Source: Achatina immaculata
Taxonomy: Eukaryota; Mollusca; Gastropoda; Stylommatophora; Achatinidae
Assembly: GCA_009760885.1 (NCBI GenBank)
Contig: CM019696.1
Coordinates: 43,804,358 to 43,868,357 of the forward strand
DNA length: 64,000 nt
Reading direction: 5' to 3'
Shown: positions 40,514-52,751 of the stretch, piece by piece
Layout: every line of letters begins with the position of its first letter
Numbering within the stretch: the stretch's first letter is position 1
Translations under genes and position numbers: made by a program
Notes under the pieces: model-generated
Seen by the model: only the letters and a program-made list of their open reading frames with translations
Told to the model about the DNA's origin: nothing
Databases searched by the model: none

Positions 40514-42405
40514 TACATCATTCCCAAGCCGCTAAATGTCACATAGGCCCAACATGCTAGTTCGCCAAGATGTCCTGTCTTCGGCGAGTTTTTCAAGCTC
40601 ATCAAGGGATGTTATGCTCATTGAACTGACCTCTCTTAACAATGTCCGCTTTAGAGTTTTACGTGGTAGACCTCTTTTTCTTTGGCCTGTTGTGTTCCAC
40701 TTGATAGCTTGTTTTGGGATTCTCTGATTGTTTCTTCTCATCACATGGCCTACATATGTCCATCTTCTTTTTCTGATCAACCATGAGACAGTTTGCTCAT
40801 CTGTCTGATCTCTGGGTTGTTATTGAATTCATTCCACTTTATATCGAGTATTTTCTTTAGGCATTCGTTTTCTAAAGAGTCTAATTTCTTGTCTGTTGCT
40901 TTAGTTGTTTTCCAGCTTTCACATGCATACATGAGGGTGGATATCACATTTGAATTGAATATTCTTAACTTGGTTTTTATGCTTCTAACTTTTGAGTGCC
41001 ATGTGGTCTCAAGATTCTTGAAGGTCAATGCTGCTTTTGCAATTCGAATTCTAACTTCCTTTCTGGTGTCACAATCCTGGTCTATGTAGCTGCCGAAGTA
41101 TGCAAAATGGTTTACGTCTTCAACAGCTGTTCCTTCTACATATATTTGTCCTTTGTGGTTAATAAGAAGTTGCATTATCTTTGTTTTATCTTTGTTAATT
41201 TCAAGTCCAATTTTGCTAGCCATTGCAGACAAGGTATCTGTTTTTATTTGCATTGATTTCACATTCTCACTAATAAGAGTTGTATCATCAGCAAAATCAA
41301 GATCTTTCAAGTGGGTCACATGTATCCAATCAATGCCCATTCTACCTGTGCAGCATCTTTTCATTATAAAGTCTATGGCAATTCCAAAACGCAAGGGAAA
41401 TAATATACATCCTTGTTTCACAGTTGTTTCAATCTGAAACCATTCAATTATTAACATATCCATTGTAGAGGTCCCTAATGATGTTGACAATTTTAGATGG
41501 TATTCCATATGTTCTTAAAATTCTCCACAGTGAATCTCTGTGTACAGTGTCAAATGCCTTTTTAAAGTCTATGAAGTTCAGGATTAATGGTTTTTGCTTT
41601 TCAATATGTTCTTCAAGTATTATTCTTAGAGTAAAGATCTGGTCAAGACAGCTTCTCCCATGTCGAAATCCTATTTGTTCTTCTCTCATTGCGGTATCCA
41701 CTATATCTTCAAGTCTATTCAAGATGACCGTTGGAAAATGCTTTTGACACAACTGATACTAAGGTTACTCCTCTCCAATTGTTACAGTCACTAAGGTTGA
41801 TTTTTTTTTTATTTTTTATTTTAATAATGATTCATATTTTCCATTTAGAAGGGATCTTTTCGTCTTTCCAAATCTTATTAAACATTCTCTGTAGTTGTCT
41901 CATGTTGTCACTACTGATAGCTTTGAACATTTCAGATGTTATTTCATCTTCACCTGCAGCTTTGTTGTTAGCCATTAAATTCACTGCTGTTTCAGTTTCA
42001 TGCAATGTAATTTCATCTAGGTTGAGATTTATTTGTGGAGTCGGTAAGTCGGTTTCAAGGTTTATCAGTTCTTTTGGGCGTGATCGATTAAGTATTTCTT
42101 GGAAGTGTTCACCCATCTTTGCTTTTCGTTTTTATTTGATGTTAATAGTGTTCCAGTTTTGCTAAGGATTGGTCTTTCTTTAGATGTAATAGTACATGTC
42201 CGCCTCTTTTGTATGTTATATAAAGTTTTACTGTCTCCTGTTTTTGCTGCTTTCTCTGCCTCTTTTGCCATATTATCTATTTATTCTCTTTTACCCTTTC
42301 TAGCTGAACTTTTTTACTTTCTTGACTATTTCTTTTTATGTTACTTTCGCCAGATCTTTTTTCCAAGATCTGTCTTTACATTTGACATGTCTAATATGAC
42401 TGACG
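40505..42405 (-). mobile_element. RTE-like LINE copy 4, diverged
   Basis: Related to copies 1-3 but clearly older: LDFADDTTLIS, NFIDFKKAFDTVHRD, FRHGRSCLDQIF, VKQGCILFPLRFG. At least four frame breaks (near 40780, 41480, 41750 and 42090). It is 5'-truncated just upstream of the linker (LDMSNVKTD). The 3' end reads ACATTTAGCGGCTTGGGAATG followed by the TA run. Confidence 0.85.
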
Positions 42406-42411
42406 TCTAAA

Positions 42412-42840
42412 AATAAACTTTTCATTACAGATCAATGGTAGAACAGCCGTACTTGTCAATTTGGGCAAAACTACACAAGGACCAACAAGCAGAAGCGAGT
42501 CCAAGTGAAGAATTAAGGGTCCACATCACGTGACAGAGCAACACCAGGTGGGGCATTTCATTGAGAGCGAGGAACTGTCCCGGAACACAGTCACGACTCT
42601 GGCGGGAAGAACATAAGTCTAAAACCGTCAAAGTTGGCTAGTACCACTACACTTCCGAGGAATTATCTCAAGTTTGGATTCTAGACCCCCCCCCCCCCTT
42701 TCCTCCAATCCCACCAACTGACCTGTTAAGTTTAAATCTCAACAAACAAGGCCACTCCTAGCACGTCCTTCTTCCCCTGAGCTGAAGAACAAATGTCCTG
42801 GTCACTTAATATATATTTGTATATTGTAATACTTTGTTGA
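42412..42840. repeat. Dispersed repeat, intact (empty-site) copy
   Basis: Begins AATAAACTTTTCATTACAGA and holds CCGTACTTGTCAATTTGGGC and TTCCGAGGAATTATCT. A second copy starts at 44222 and resumes at 48214 after a PLE insertion. Function unknown; the C-run at 42687-42697 varies between copies. Confidence 0.85.
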
Positions 42841-43469
42841 GATGGAAATCTTTTCTCATATGTAAGAAATAATATGTTTTGTACTTCATGAACATAAATA
42901 ACTAAACATTACTCATAGTGACAAGAATAGTAGCAACATATACTAACATGTCATGTTTTATGGAAAGTGCAGTTGCTGATGGCTAAGCTAGGGATCAAGC
43001 TGTCACTAGAGAAATAATCCAGATAGAAGACATAAGTAGTGTCTTTGTCAAGAAAGGACTGACATTTAAACATGAAGTTCCAATAATGAACAGCCCGTGT
43101 TCCACATCACATTGTTGGCCAATCAACACCAAGTGTGTGTGTGTGTGTGTGTGACCAGACCCTGTGCACTGTACATACACTGACATAGATATCGGCACGT
43201 CCCTGGACATGTCTGCACTGCAATTTCCATGATGTTTTCATCATTTCTAGTTTCTTTCATAAAGAAGGTAAAGAAAAGCAAGAAACAAAAGTAAATGAGG
43301 CAAAGCGAATCATTTCTAACAGACGAAGCCAATTTTAGAGAAAGCTCAGTGCCGAAATGACAATCAAAATGTGTAAACTATTAGTCTTTATGTTCTCTGA
43401 AATAGCTTTTGGTCAAAGCAAAATAACATTAAATAATTGTTATGACACATTTTAAAAATTTGGATAGAG

Positions 43470-43866
43470 GGCACTGTCTCTCCAGACTATAGACTGATGA
43501 TTGTATGTCTGTTACCACAGATTATAGACTGATGATTGTATGTCTCTCACTACAGATTATAAACTGATGATTGTATGTCTCTCACCACAGATTATAGACT
43601 GATGATTGTATGTCTCTCATCACAGATTATAGACTGATGATTGTATGTCTCTCACCATAGATTATAGACTGATGATTTTATGTCTCTCATTATAGATTGC
43701 AGACTGATGATTGTATGTCTCTCACCACAGATTATAGACTGATCATTGTATGTTTCTCACCATAGATTATAGACTGACAGTTGTATGTCTCTCACATTAG
43801 ACTATAAATTAATGATTGTATGTCTCTTACTATAGATTATACACTGATGATTGTATGTGTCTCACT
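43470..43866. repeat. Minisatellite, 35 bp
   Basis: About eleven units of AGATTATAGACTGATGATTG plus TATGTCTCTCACCAC. The flanks 42840-43470 and 43866-44222 hold nothing I recognise beyond a GT run at 43134-43152. Confidence 0.93.
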
Positions 43867-44221
43867 TGGCAACATTTAAGTAATTCGATTTAGTTTTAAA
43901 TTTATTATTTTAAACTCTAATCTCTGAATAGAAGGCTGGGCGATGCACCAGGTCCAGTTTGCGTAGATCTAGCGCAGGGATGTAGGCTTCATTCTAGACA
44001 GGAATAATTTGTTTTCTTTTTGTTGACATAAAGGTTGCATAGTTTTAAAATAAATTCATCATTTCATTTCCATTACACTGATTCTTGCCTCAATATGTCT
44101 AGGGATTCTATTTCATGTTTATGACATAGACAATACTATGAAGAAAATTGCGCGAGTCTCATACAACATCATTACTTACGGGGCATTAGTGGGTTTTCCC
44201 AAAATATGCAAAACTGGGGTC

Positions 44222-44445
44222 TATAAATAAACTTTTCATTACAGATCGACGGTAGAACAGCCGTACTTGTCAATTTGGGCAAAACTACACAAGAATCAAC
44301 AAGCAAAAGCGAGTCCAAGTGAAGAATTAAGAGTCCACATCACGTGACAGAGCAACACCAGATGGGACACTTCATTGAGAGCGAGGAACTGTCCCGGAAC
44401 ACAGTCCCGACTCTGGCGAGAAGAACACGAGTCTAAAACTGTCAA
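44222..44445. repeat. Dispersed repeat, left half of the interrupted copy
   Basis: Close match to 42417-42635. It breaks off at TCTAAAACTGTCAA, which is repeated at 48214 where the right half (to about 48390) resumes. Confidence 0.88.
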
Positions 44446-44563
44446 ACACTAACTAATGTTGTAAGTATACAACTATACACGAAGCACTGCAGTAAAGCTG
44501 TGATACCAGAATGTATAAACTAGGAAAAAGTAGGAGCAGATTTATTACTTAACGATTACAAAG

Positions 44564-44597
44564 TTGTGACGTTTCGGCGTGAACATTAATCGTCCCA
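44564..44597 (-). ncRNA. Hammerhead-like motif, decayed copy
   Basis: Core ACGATTA, then ATGTTCACGCC, GAA, ACGT, C, ACAA. Stem II (ATG/GCC) and the 5' side of stem I (TGGG) no longer pair, so this copy is broken. Confidence 0.35.
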
Positions 44598-44677
44598 AAA
44601 CATACAGGACGAAGAAATAGAGAGAGGAGATAAAGTACAGATTCACATGAATACTATTTAAAAATATTTTAAAGAGT

Positions 44678-45063
44678 CTTATATCTTATATTCTTCCCGT
44701 GCCGTTAAACGTCACATAGGGCTCGCAAAGTAGTTTGCCAATTTTTCCTGTCTTCGGCGAGTCTTTCAACCTCATCAAAGGATTTTATGCCTGTTAATTT
44801 GGCCTCTCTCAATAATGTCCTCTTCAGAGTTTCACGCGGTTTGCCTCTTTTTCTTCGGTCTGTTGTGTTCCACTTGGTAGTTTGCTTTGGGATTCTCTGA
44901 TCATTTCTTCTCATCACGTGACCAACATATGTCCATCTCCTTTTCCTGATCACCCATGAGATTGCTTGTTGTTCAGTCATCTGTCTTATCTGTGCATTGT
45001 TCTTGAATTCATTCCACTTGATGCCGAGTATTTTCCTTAGGCACTTGTTTTCAAAAGAGTATA
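44678..45063 (-). mobile_element. RTE-like LINE copy 5, 386 bases, nested in the PLE 3' UTR
   Basis: Flanked by ATTTTAAAGAGT at 44666-44677 and 45064-45075 (12 bases). It contains only the C-terminal segment (44980-44705: VIRKRRWTYVGHVMRR, TLRALCDV) and a short TATAAGA tail. It inserted after the PLE. Confidence 0.9.
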
Positions 45064-45455
45064 ATTTTAAAGAGTATTTAGCTGTAAATTGTAAGATGTG
45101 GCTTGTCCGGCGGTGTGTGTCAGGAATGGATTTAGTAGAACGTGGAGACTGTTTAAATAGAGACCTGTGATATGTGGTTGGTGGGTTGTAACTGGGGGTG
45201 GTGGATGGGGAACCGGGGAGGGAAGAGAGAGTGATACAACGTTAACCTAGCCAGGAGAAGTTGAAATAGAAAAAGAGGGGTTGCAAAGTGATGCTGTGAG
45301 GAGGTTTGAAAAGTAAGAAGGGGTGGAACTTAGTGGAGAGGTACTATAATGATTGAAGAGAATGTTAAGTGTAGCTAAACAACGAGTTTAACCCATGTGG
45401 CTCCAACGTCCCATAACTTTTAATGCAGCGGTTCTCAAGCGCCAGGCTGCTTGTG

Positions 45456-47409
45456 TTATCTGCGTGACATTGTTACCAGAAAATCAGATTTGCCTCTGTG
45501 GTTGGGGCCATTGAAATGATTTGGGACTGGTTTCGAAGCACGATGGTCGATGTCGTACAGATGTTTTTGCATGCGGTCCCTTAATCTGAGGCCAGTCTCA
45601 CCAATATACGTTATCCTACATCTTTTGCAAACGATGACATATATCACATTACGGGACTCGCATGTGAATCCCTCATGAAGAGTGAGGATAGTTTTGGGAA
45701 AGGTGATCGTTTTCGTTTCCCAGACTACCTGGCAGGTAACGCAGCGGGGGCGGTTACATTTTCTGGTGCCAACATATGTAAGGCTCCGCTTCACGTGGCA
45801 GTGGACGAGGATGTCCTTAAGGTTTGGCTCACGTTTGTATGCCAATAGGGGTGGATCAGAGAAAATGTCGTGAGTTGGATTATCGGCAGATAACGATAAA
45901 GGATTTTCTTAACCATCTGACCGTGCAGGTGGAAAGGCAGTACTAACTTAACTCTGTCAGATGGGGTAACAGGCTTTTTCCTGAATACTTCTTTGCGGCT
46001 CACTAGTTGGATACGGTTGAAGGCTTCACGAAGGACCTTTTCTGGGTAGTGGCGATGACGGAAAAATTCTAATAACTTGTTGGACTGATCTATAAAGTCC
46101 AAATTATCCTGATATATTCGGCGAAGACGGAGAAGTTGGGAGTATGGGATGGACTTCTTACAGGTTTCAGGACGGGAGGAGGTGTAAAGCAAGTAGGTGT
46201 GGCTGTCGGTGGGCTTGTAAAATACAGAGGTGACAAGCCTGTTTGTGCCAGTAGAAATTTTAATGTCTAAAAAGTTGACAGACTTGTCAGAAATTTCATA
46301 AGTGAATTTTATGTTATTATTGAGTGAGTTGGCGAATTCAGTAATTTTTTTTAGGTCTTCTTGTGGCATACTTGTGATTCCAATGCCATCATCGATGTAC
46401 CTTTTATAGAATTCTGGAAGTCTGCCAGTGTAGGTTTCCCATAATTTGACTTCCAGAAAGCCCATAAACAGACATGCATAACTGGGAACCATTTTCGTTC
46501 CCATGGCAACACCACTGATTTTCTCGAAGTATTCGCCGTTGAATTCGAAAGAATTTATGTTTAGTACTAGCCGTGTAAGTCTGATTATGGTGTCGGTGTT
46601 AGTGGTGGGGTGAGGGTCTTTGTCGAGAAAATAGCGGAGTGCTAAAAGTCCATCCTCGTGGGGAATAGAAGTGTATAGGAGCAGACATCAAGTATAAAGA
46701 TGTGATAGGTGTGGTGTTGAGAGAGTGTGATCGTATCAAAAGTAGTTAAGGCGTGGTTGGTATCTTTCAAAAAGGAGGGTAGTTTGTGTACTAGCGGCTG
46801 GAAAATGCTGTCCAAAAGTCAGAAATGTGCTCAGTGGAGCATGAACACGCTGATACAATGGGACGTCCAGTATGACCTTTTTTTGTGGATTTTAGGAAGA
46901 AGATAGAAGGTGGGTGTGCCTAAACAGCTGTCCTTAATGTGAAGAGACACAGCTTGGGTTGGGAGGCCACCTTCTGTAATCAAGTCTTTAATGGCTGCTA
47001 CCACTTTATCATTATTTGAACGGGTAGCATCGTTTCTAAATGGGGCGTAGAATTTTGTGTTGCTGAGTTTTGACATTCCTTCCACAATATATAAATCTTT
47101 TTTCCAAACTACGAGATTGTTGGTTTTATCTGCTGGTTTGATCACAATGTCGCTTCGACGCCGGAGTTTGGACAATGGCCTGGACTCTCCCTTATTTAGG
47201 TTAAAATGTCTAAGTGTTGGTGGTCGGAGGATAAGGATCTCACGCCACGTCGTATCAATATAAAGATCCAAAGCTTGTAAAGCCCCGGGGGAAGGTGTCC
47301 CGCTATATTTATGGTGGTCGTAACGTGCAAATGGGTTATCGGGGTCTTCTGTGGACTGGGTGGACTTTTTGTTGGCAAAGTGATCTTTAAGCACAATCAC
47401 CTTTCCCAA
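45456..47409 (-). pseudogene. PLE A polyprotein, RT plus GIY-YIG, frameshifted
   Basis: Three frames in order: 47409-46831 (N-terminal region, GTPTFYLLPKIHKK at its end), 46504-45791 (RT palm and thumb) and 45845-45456 (CNRPRCVTCQV, VIYVIVCKRC, YIGETGLRLRDR). The stretch 46830-46505 carries DVCSYT and SIPHEDGLLALRYF in different frames, so one indel lies in RT motif A. Another single-base change splits RT from the endonuclease near 45870. Reverse transcriptase copies the element; the GIY-YIG nuclease nicks the target. Confidence 0.85.
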
Positions 47410-47455
47410 AAATATCCTTACTCTTCATGAGGGATTCACATGCGAGTTCCGTAAT

Positions 47456-47749
47456 ATGATAAATGTCACCGTTTGCAAAAGATGCAGGATAACATATATT
47501 GGTGTTACTGGCCTCAGATTAGGGGACCGCATTCAAAACCATCTGTACGACATCGCCCAGCATGCTTCGAAACCAGTCCCAAGTCATTTCAATGGCCCCA
47601 ACCACAGAGGCAAATCTGATTTTCTGGTAACAGCCGTCAAACAATGTCACGCAGATGACACAAGCAGCCTGGCGCTTGAGAACCGCTGCATTAAAAGTTA
47701 TGGGACGTTGGAGCCACATGGGTTAAACTCGCTGTTTAGCTACTCTTAA
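47456..47749 (+). pseudogene. GIY-YIG endonuclease fragment of the inverted PLE copy
   Basis: 97 codons to a stop: VTVCKRCRITYIGVTGLRLGDR, HLYDIAQHASKPVP, NRCIKSYGTLEPH. The first Gly-Glu of the conserved YIGET reads YIGVT. RT is absent. The 3' UTR follows to 48213. Confidence 0.85.
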
Positions 47750-48126
47750 AATTCTCTTCAATCATTATAGTACCTCTCCACTAAGTTCCACCCCTTCTTA
47801 CTTTTCAAACCTCCTCACAGCATCACTCTGCAACCCCTCTTCCCCAATCATCTGTTTCCACTTCTCCTGGCTAGGTCAACATTGTATCACTCTCTCTCCC
47901 CTTCCCGGTTCCCCATCCACCACCCCCAGTTACAACCCACCAACCACATGTCATAGGTCTCTATTTAAACAGCCTCCACCTTCTACTAAATCCATTCCTG
48001 ACACACACCGCCGGACAAGTCACACCTTACAGTTTACAGCTAAGTACTCTTTAAAATAATTTTTAAAAAGTATTCATGTGAATCTATACTTTATCTCCTC
48101 TCTCTGTTTCTTCGTCCTGTATGTTT

Positions 48127-48160
48127 TTGTATGATTAAGGCTCACGCCGAAACGTCACAA
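48127..48160 (+). ncRNA. Hammerhead-like motif, best copy
   Basis: TTGT, ATGATTA, AGGCTCACGCC, GAA, ACGT, C, ACAA. It keeps U4, G5, A6 and A9 of the core. C3 and G8, which pair in the active hammerhead fold, are A and U here, which could still pair. One extra A precedes stem II. Confidence 0.45.
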
Positions 48161-48654
48161 CTTTGTAATCGTTAAGTAATAAAGCTGCTCCTACTTTTGT
48201 CTAGTTTATACATTCTAAAACTGTCAAGGTTGGCTAGTATCACTACACTTCCGAGGAATTATCTGAAGTTTGCATTCTAGACCCCCCCCCCAACCCCACC
48301 CACCCAACTGACCTGTTAAGTTTAAATCTCAACAAACAAGGTCACTCCTGCCACGGCCTTCTTCCCGTGACCTGAAAAAACAAATGACCTGGTCAGTTAA
48401 TTATTCACACGAAGTAGTCATTACTCATAATAGTGATACTTGCTCTTTTGTGATGGAAGATTTTACTCCAGAACCTGCCCCTAGCAGATTGACAAGAAAA
48501 CCAGCCAATAAATGTTTTCATGAAACACGTTACTAACCGTCAATGTTAATTAATTTTACCAATAAACCTTTAACATGAAATCAACGTGTCATTTGAGCAA
48601 AGTAATAATGTAAATATAATAAATGTACTACGTCTACACAATGTGGAAAGCAGG

Positions 48655-49690
48655 GGGCAGGAAGGCACACAAACAGAAGGTAGAGAACTTGCCAATAACA
48701 GGACATGTCATGAGAAGACAGAAGGTAGAGAACTTGCTAATAACAGGACATGTCATGAGAAGACAGAAGGTAGAGAACTTGCCAATAACAGGACATGTCA
48801 TGAGAAGACAGAAGGTAGAGAACTTGCTAATAACAGGACATGTCATGAGAAGACAGAAGGTAGAGAACTTGCCAATAACAGGACATGTCATGAGAAGACA
48901 GAAGGTAGAGAACTTGCCAATAACAGGACATGTCATGAGAAGACAGAAGGTAGAGAACTTGCCAATAACAGGACATGTCATGAGAAGACAGAAGGTAGAG
49001 AACTTGCCAATAACAGGACATGTCATGAGAAGACAGAAGGTAGAGAACTTGCCAATAACAGGACATGTCATGAGAAGACAGAAGGTAGAGAACTTACAAT
49101 GACAGGACATGTCATGAAAAGACAGAAGGTAGAGAACTTACAATAACAGGACATGTCACGAGAAGACAGAAGGTAGAGAACTTACAATAACAGGACATGT
49201 CATGAGAAGACAAAAGGTAGAGAACTTACAATAACAGGACATGTCATGAGAAGACAGAAGGTAAAGAACTTACAATGACAGGGCATGTCATGAGAAGACA
49301 AAAGGTAGAGAACGTACAATAACAAGACATGTCATGAGAAAACAGAATGTAGAGAACTTGCCAATAACAAGACATGTCATGAGAAGACAGAAGGTAGAGA
49401 ACGTACAATAAATAGGACATGTTATGAGAAGACAGAAGGTAGGGAACATGGTATTAACAGGACATGTCATGGGAATACAGAATGTAGGGAACATGGTATT
49501 AACAGGACATGTCATGGGAATACAGAATGTAGGGAACATGGTATTAACAGGACATGTCATGAGAAGACAAAAGATAGAGAACTTGCCAATAACAAGACAT
49601 GTCATGAGAAGACAGAAGGTAGAGAACTTGCCAATACCAGGACATGTCTTGAGAAGACAGAAGGTAGAGAACTTGGTAATAATTAGAAGC
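48655..49690. repeat. Minisatellite, 46 bp
   Basis: About 22 units of AGGTAGAGAACTTGCCAATA plus ACAGGACATGTCATGAGAAG. The forward frame reads TGHVMRRQKVENLP, close to the GHVMRR segment of LINE C-termini, so a LINE origin is possible. The left half is homogeneous. Confidence 0.94.
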
Positions 49691-50215
49691 CTCAACAGAA
49701 AAATAAAAGAAAGTTATAGTGAACGAATGATATTAGTTAATACACACTGAAATATCTATATGAAGATATAGCATGTCCTCTTATGAAAACATGCATATTC
49801 TCAAACCATATAAAATATCTAATATGTGCGTGTGTTAACTGTAAGTTATTACATGGATAACATTACTTGAATCTGTAGCATTCGGATTTGGGACACGTCT
49901 AAGTAATGTGCTGTCTCCATGACTGGCAGACATTTTAGTCTGTGATTTTTGTGTGTGACACAACCAGCATAGATAGAGGTTAATGACGTGATCAGTTTCT
50001 GCTGACAGCGGCACAGCACTACACGAGGACAGCATGGGAACTAAGAGAGAGAGAGAGAGAGCGAAGCTTTGTCGGACATTATACAGAAAAAATTGAGCGG
50101 ACAACAAAAATAAGCAAGTCAGGTAAATGACAACCTTATAACTATCATCCTGTGCCATCTCCAAGGAAAAGGTTGACCGCAGCCACTTTCTGGCCTTCTC
50201 AGTCTGTTGTTTTCT
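49690..50215. other. Intergenic spacer, no gene seen
   Basis: Contains a short GA run at 50044-50060. I see no coding or tandem structure otherwise. Confidence 0.5.
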
Positions 50216-50264
50216 AAGTGTTACAGGTCAAGTGACGAAGTACTGCTATCACTTCTACTGCCAC

Positions 50265-50732
50265 CATCATCAGTACCAATACTACTACTACTATTATTAT
50301 TACTACTACTACTATAATTACTACTAATACTACTCTTACTGTTACTACTACCACCGCCATTACTACTATACTACTACTACAACTACAACTACTACTACTA
50401 CTACTACTACGACTACTACTTCTACTACTACTACTACCACTACTACTACTATCACTGCTACTACTACTAAAATTACTATTGCTACTATTACCACACATAC
50501 TTTTACTACAATTATGATTACTACTGTTACTACTACTACTACTACCAGAGTTACATCGACTACCACAACTACTAATATCATTATTACTACAAAGAATAAA
50601 AATTCTTGCAACTATTACTACTACTATTACTACTACTGCTGCTACTACTATTATTGCTACTATTACTACTACTAATGCAACAAATACTATTGCTACTACT
50701 ACTACTACTATTGCTACTACTACTATTACTAT

Positions 50733-50786
<54 letters not shown>

Positions 50787-50787
50787 A
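50265..50787. repeat. (TAC)n microsatellite tract, about 520 bases
   Basis: Trinucleotide ACT/TAC with interruptions, pure at 50736-50785. Poly-Leu and poly-Val frames are artefacts. Confidence 0.97.
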
Positions 50788-51010
50788 AAAATTTACAGTA
50801 TCTGAAAGAATATACTGATATCACTCTTACTGTAACAAATACTCTCACCATTAATACAATGTGTACTGTTATTACCTTGTACTATTACACTTAGTTCTGC
50901 TACATTTGTGTAGTAATAGCTACTATTACTGGTGCTGCTTCTACTAATAATAATACTAGACTTGAAAATGTTCATCCACCATAAAGCATATTACACAATA
51001 ATATCATAAT

Positions 51011-51486
51011 CTTATCATATATATTATATCCTTCCCCTGCCGTTAAACGTCACATAGGGCTCGCAAAGTAGTTCGCCAATTTTGCCTGTCTTCGGCGAGT
51101 CTTTCAATCTCATCAAATGATTTTATGCCTGTTAATTTGGCCTCTCTTAATAATGTCCTCTTCAGAGTTTCACGCGGTCTGCCTCTTTTTCTTTGGCCTG
51201 TTGTGCTCCACTTGATAGCTTGTTTTGGGATTCTCTGATCATTTCTTCTCATCAAGTGACCAACATATGTCCATCTCCTTTTCCTGATCACCCATGAGAT
51301 TGCTTGTTGTTCAGTCATCTGTCTTATCTGTGCATTGTTCTTGAATTCATTCCACTTGATGCCGAGTATTTTCCTTAGGCACTTGTTTTCAAAAGAGTCT
51401 AATTTCTTTTCTATTTCTTTAGTTGTTTTCCAGCTTTCGCATGCGTAAATGAGGGTGGATATTACATTTGAATTGAATAGAAGTAG
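51011..51486 (-). mobile_element. RTE-like LINE copy 6, 5'-truncated
   Basis: Flanked by AATATCATAAT at 51000-51010 and 51487-51497 (11 bases). It encodes only the C-terminal segment (ESWKTTKEIEKKL, GHLMRRNDQRIPKQ), open and without stops. The last six to eight bases at the truncation point do not match other copies. Confidence 0.9.
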
Positions 51487-51529
51487 AATATCATAATACA
51501 GCCTACAAATATAAGAAACAGCACTACAC

Positions 51530-51938
51530 AAATGTAATCTAGAAAACTGGTTCTCATAGTGTCATTTTGTCAGTCAGACACAAATGTAATCTAGAAAACT
51601 GGTTCTCATAGTGTCATTTTGTCAGTCAGACACAAATGTAATATAGAAAACTGGTTCTCATAGTGTCATTTTGTCAGTCAGACACAAATGTAATATAGAA
51701 AACTGGTTCTCATAGTGTCATTTTGTCAGTCAGACACAAATGTAATCTAGAAAACTGGTTCTCATAGTGTCATTTTGTCAGTCAGACACAAATGTAAACT
51801 AGAAAACTGGTTCTCATAGTGTCATTTTGTCAGTCAGACACAAACGTAAACTTGAAAACTGGTTCTCATAGTGTCATTTTGTCAGTCAGACACAAATGTA
51901 AACTGGAAAACTGGTTCTCATAGTGTCATCTTGTAGGG
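51530..51938. repeat. Minisatellite, 52 bp
   Basis: Eight units of CACAAATGTAATCTAGAAAA plus CTGGTTCTCATAGTGTCATT. It starts just beside LINE copy 6. 51938-52335 is AT-rich with nothing recognised. Confidence 0.94.
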
Positions 51939-52334
51939 ACAAAAATTACAATTTTATTCAAAACTATTTCGTTTCATTCTCATATTAGTTATCCCAGCTA
52001 TCTCGAATTCTGGGAAGTCCACTATCTCACTTTTCTGCTATAATTTAAAAGTACATAAAAAGAACTGAGTAGGAACAAGATGATTGTGTGGAAAAAAATG
52101 TTTTATGAAACTTTCTTTTACATTAAAATCTGGGAGAGTGATGGGCATTTTGAATGTGCAGGAGAAGAGGGAAAGACTTTCTTTCTTGTATAAAAGAGAA
52201 GTTTAACAAATGATAAATTTAGTTTTAAAAAATATTAAAAGATTGATGTGGCGAAACTTAGAAAAACATTAGAAAAATGTATGACAAAGTTACATGTGAT
52301 ACACAAGTGAAATCTTCTTAATGATAGTGACTAA

Positions 52335-52705
52335 CTGAAGATTAAGTGAAGAGCTTAGAGATGATGTGGACAAGCTAAATATCAGGTGAAGAGTTTGGAG
52401 ATGATGTGGACAAGCTAAAGATCAGGTGAAGAGTTTGGAGATGATGTGGACAAGCTAAAGATCAGGTGAAGAGCTTAGAGATGATGTGGACAAGCTAAAT
52501 ATCAGGTGAAGAGTTTGGAGATGATGTGGACAAGCTAAAGATCAGGTGAAGAGCTTAGAGATGATGTGGACAAGCTAAAGATCAGGTGAAGAGCTTAGAG
52601 ATGATGTGGACAGGCTAAAGATCAAATGAAGAGCTTAGAGATGATGTGGACAAGCTAAAGATCAAGTAAAAAGCTTGGATATGATGTGGACAAGCTAAAG
52701 ATCAA
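52335..52705. repeat. Minisatellite, 40 bp
   Basis: Nine units of GATCAGGTGAAGAGCTTAGA plus GATGATGTGGACAAGCTAAA. Confidence 0.94.
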
Positions 52706-52751
52706 GTTTAGTTTTATATTTTATTAACGAGTGTGACCAGTGTAGTTTTAT

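Larger units (their letters stand above)
44446..48213. mobile_element. Compound Penelope-like insertion, head-to-head inverted copies
   Basis: Flanked by a 14-base duplication TCTAAAACTGTCAA (44432-44445 and 48214-48227). The left copy reads leftwards from about 47390 to 44510 and holds an N-terminal region (47409-46831), a broken RT (FNGEYFEKISGVAMGTKM, FYKRYIDDGIGI, NFLDIKIST, YKPTDSHTYLLY) and the GIY-YIG endonuclease (45845-45456). The right copy reads rightwards from about 47390 to 48213 and holds only the endonuclease end and 3' UTR. So 5' ends face inwards and both 3' ends face outwards. A LINE fragment is nested in the left 3' UTR. About 63 bases at 44446-44508 are unassigned. Confidence 0.85.

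Noticed and set aside
40793..41747. Plus-strand frames over LINE copy 4
   Set aside because: Antisense to the RT domain; hydrophobic composition comes from the complement of Lys-rich RT coding sequence.
48586..49146. Frames of about 160-186 codons on both strands
   Set aside because: 46-bp array shadows.
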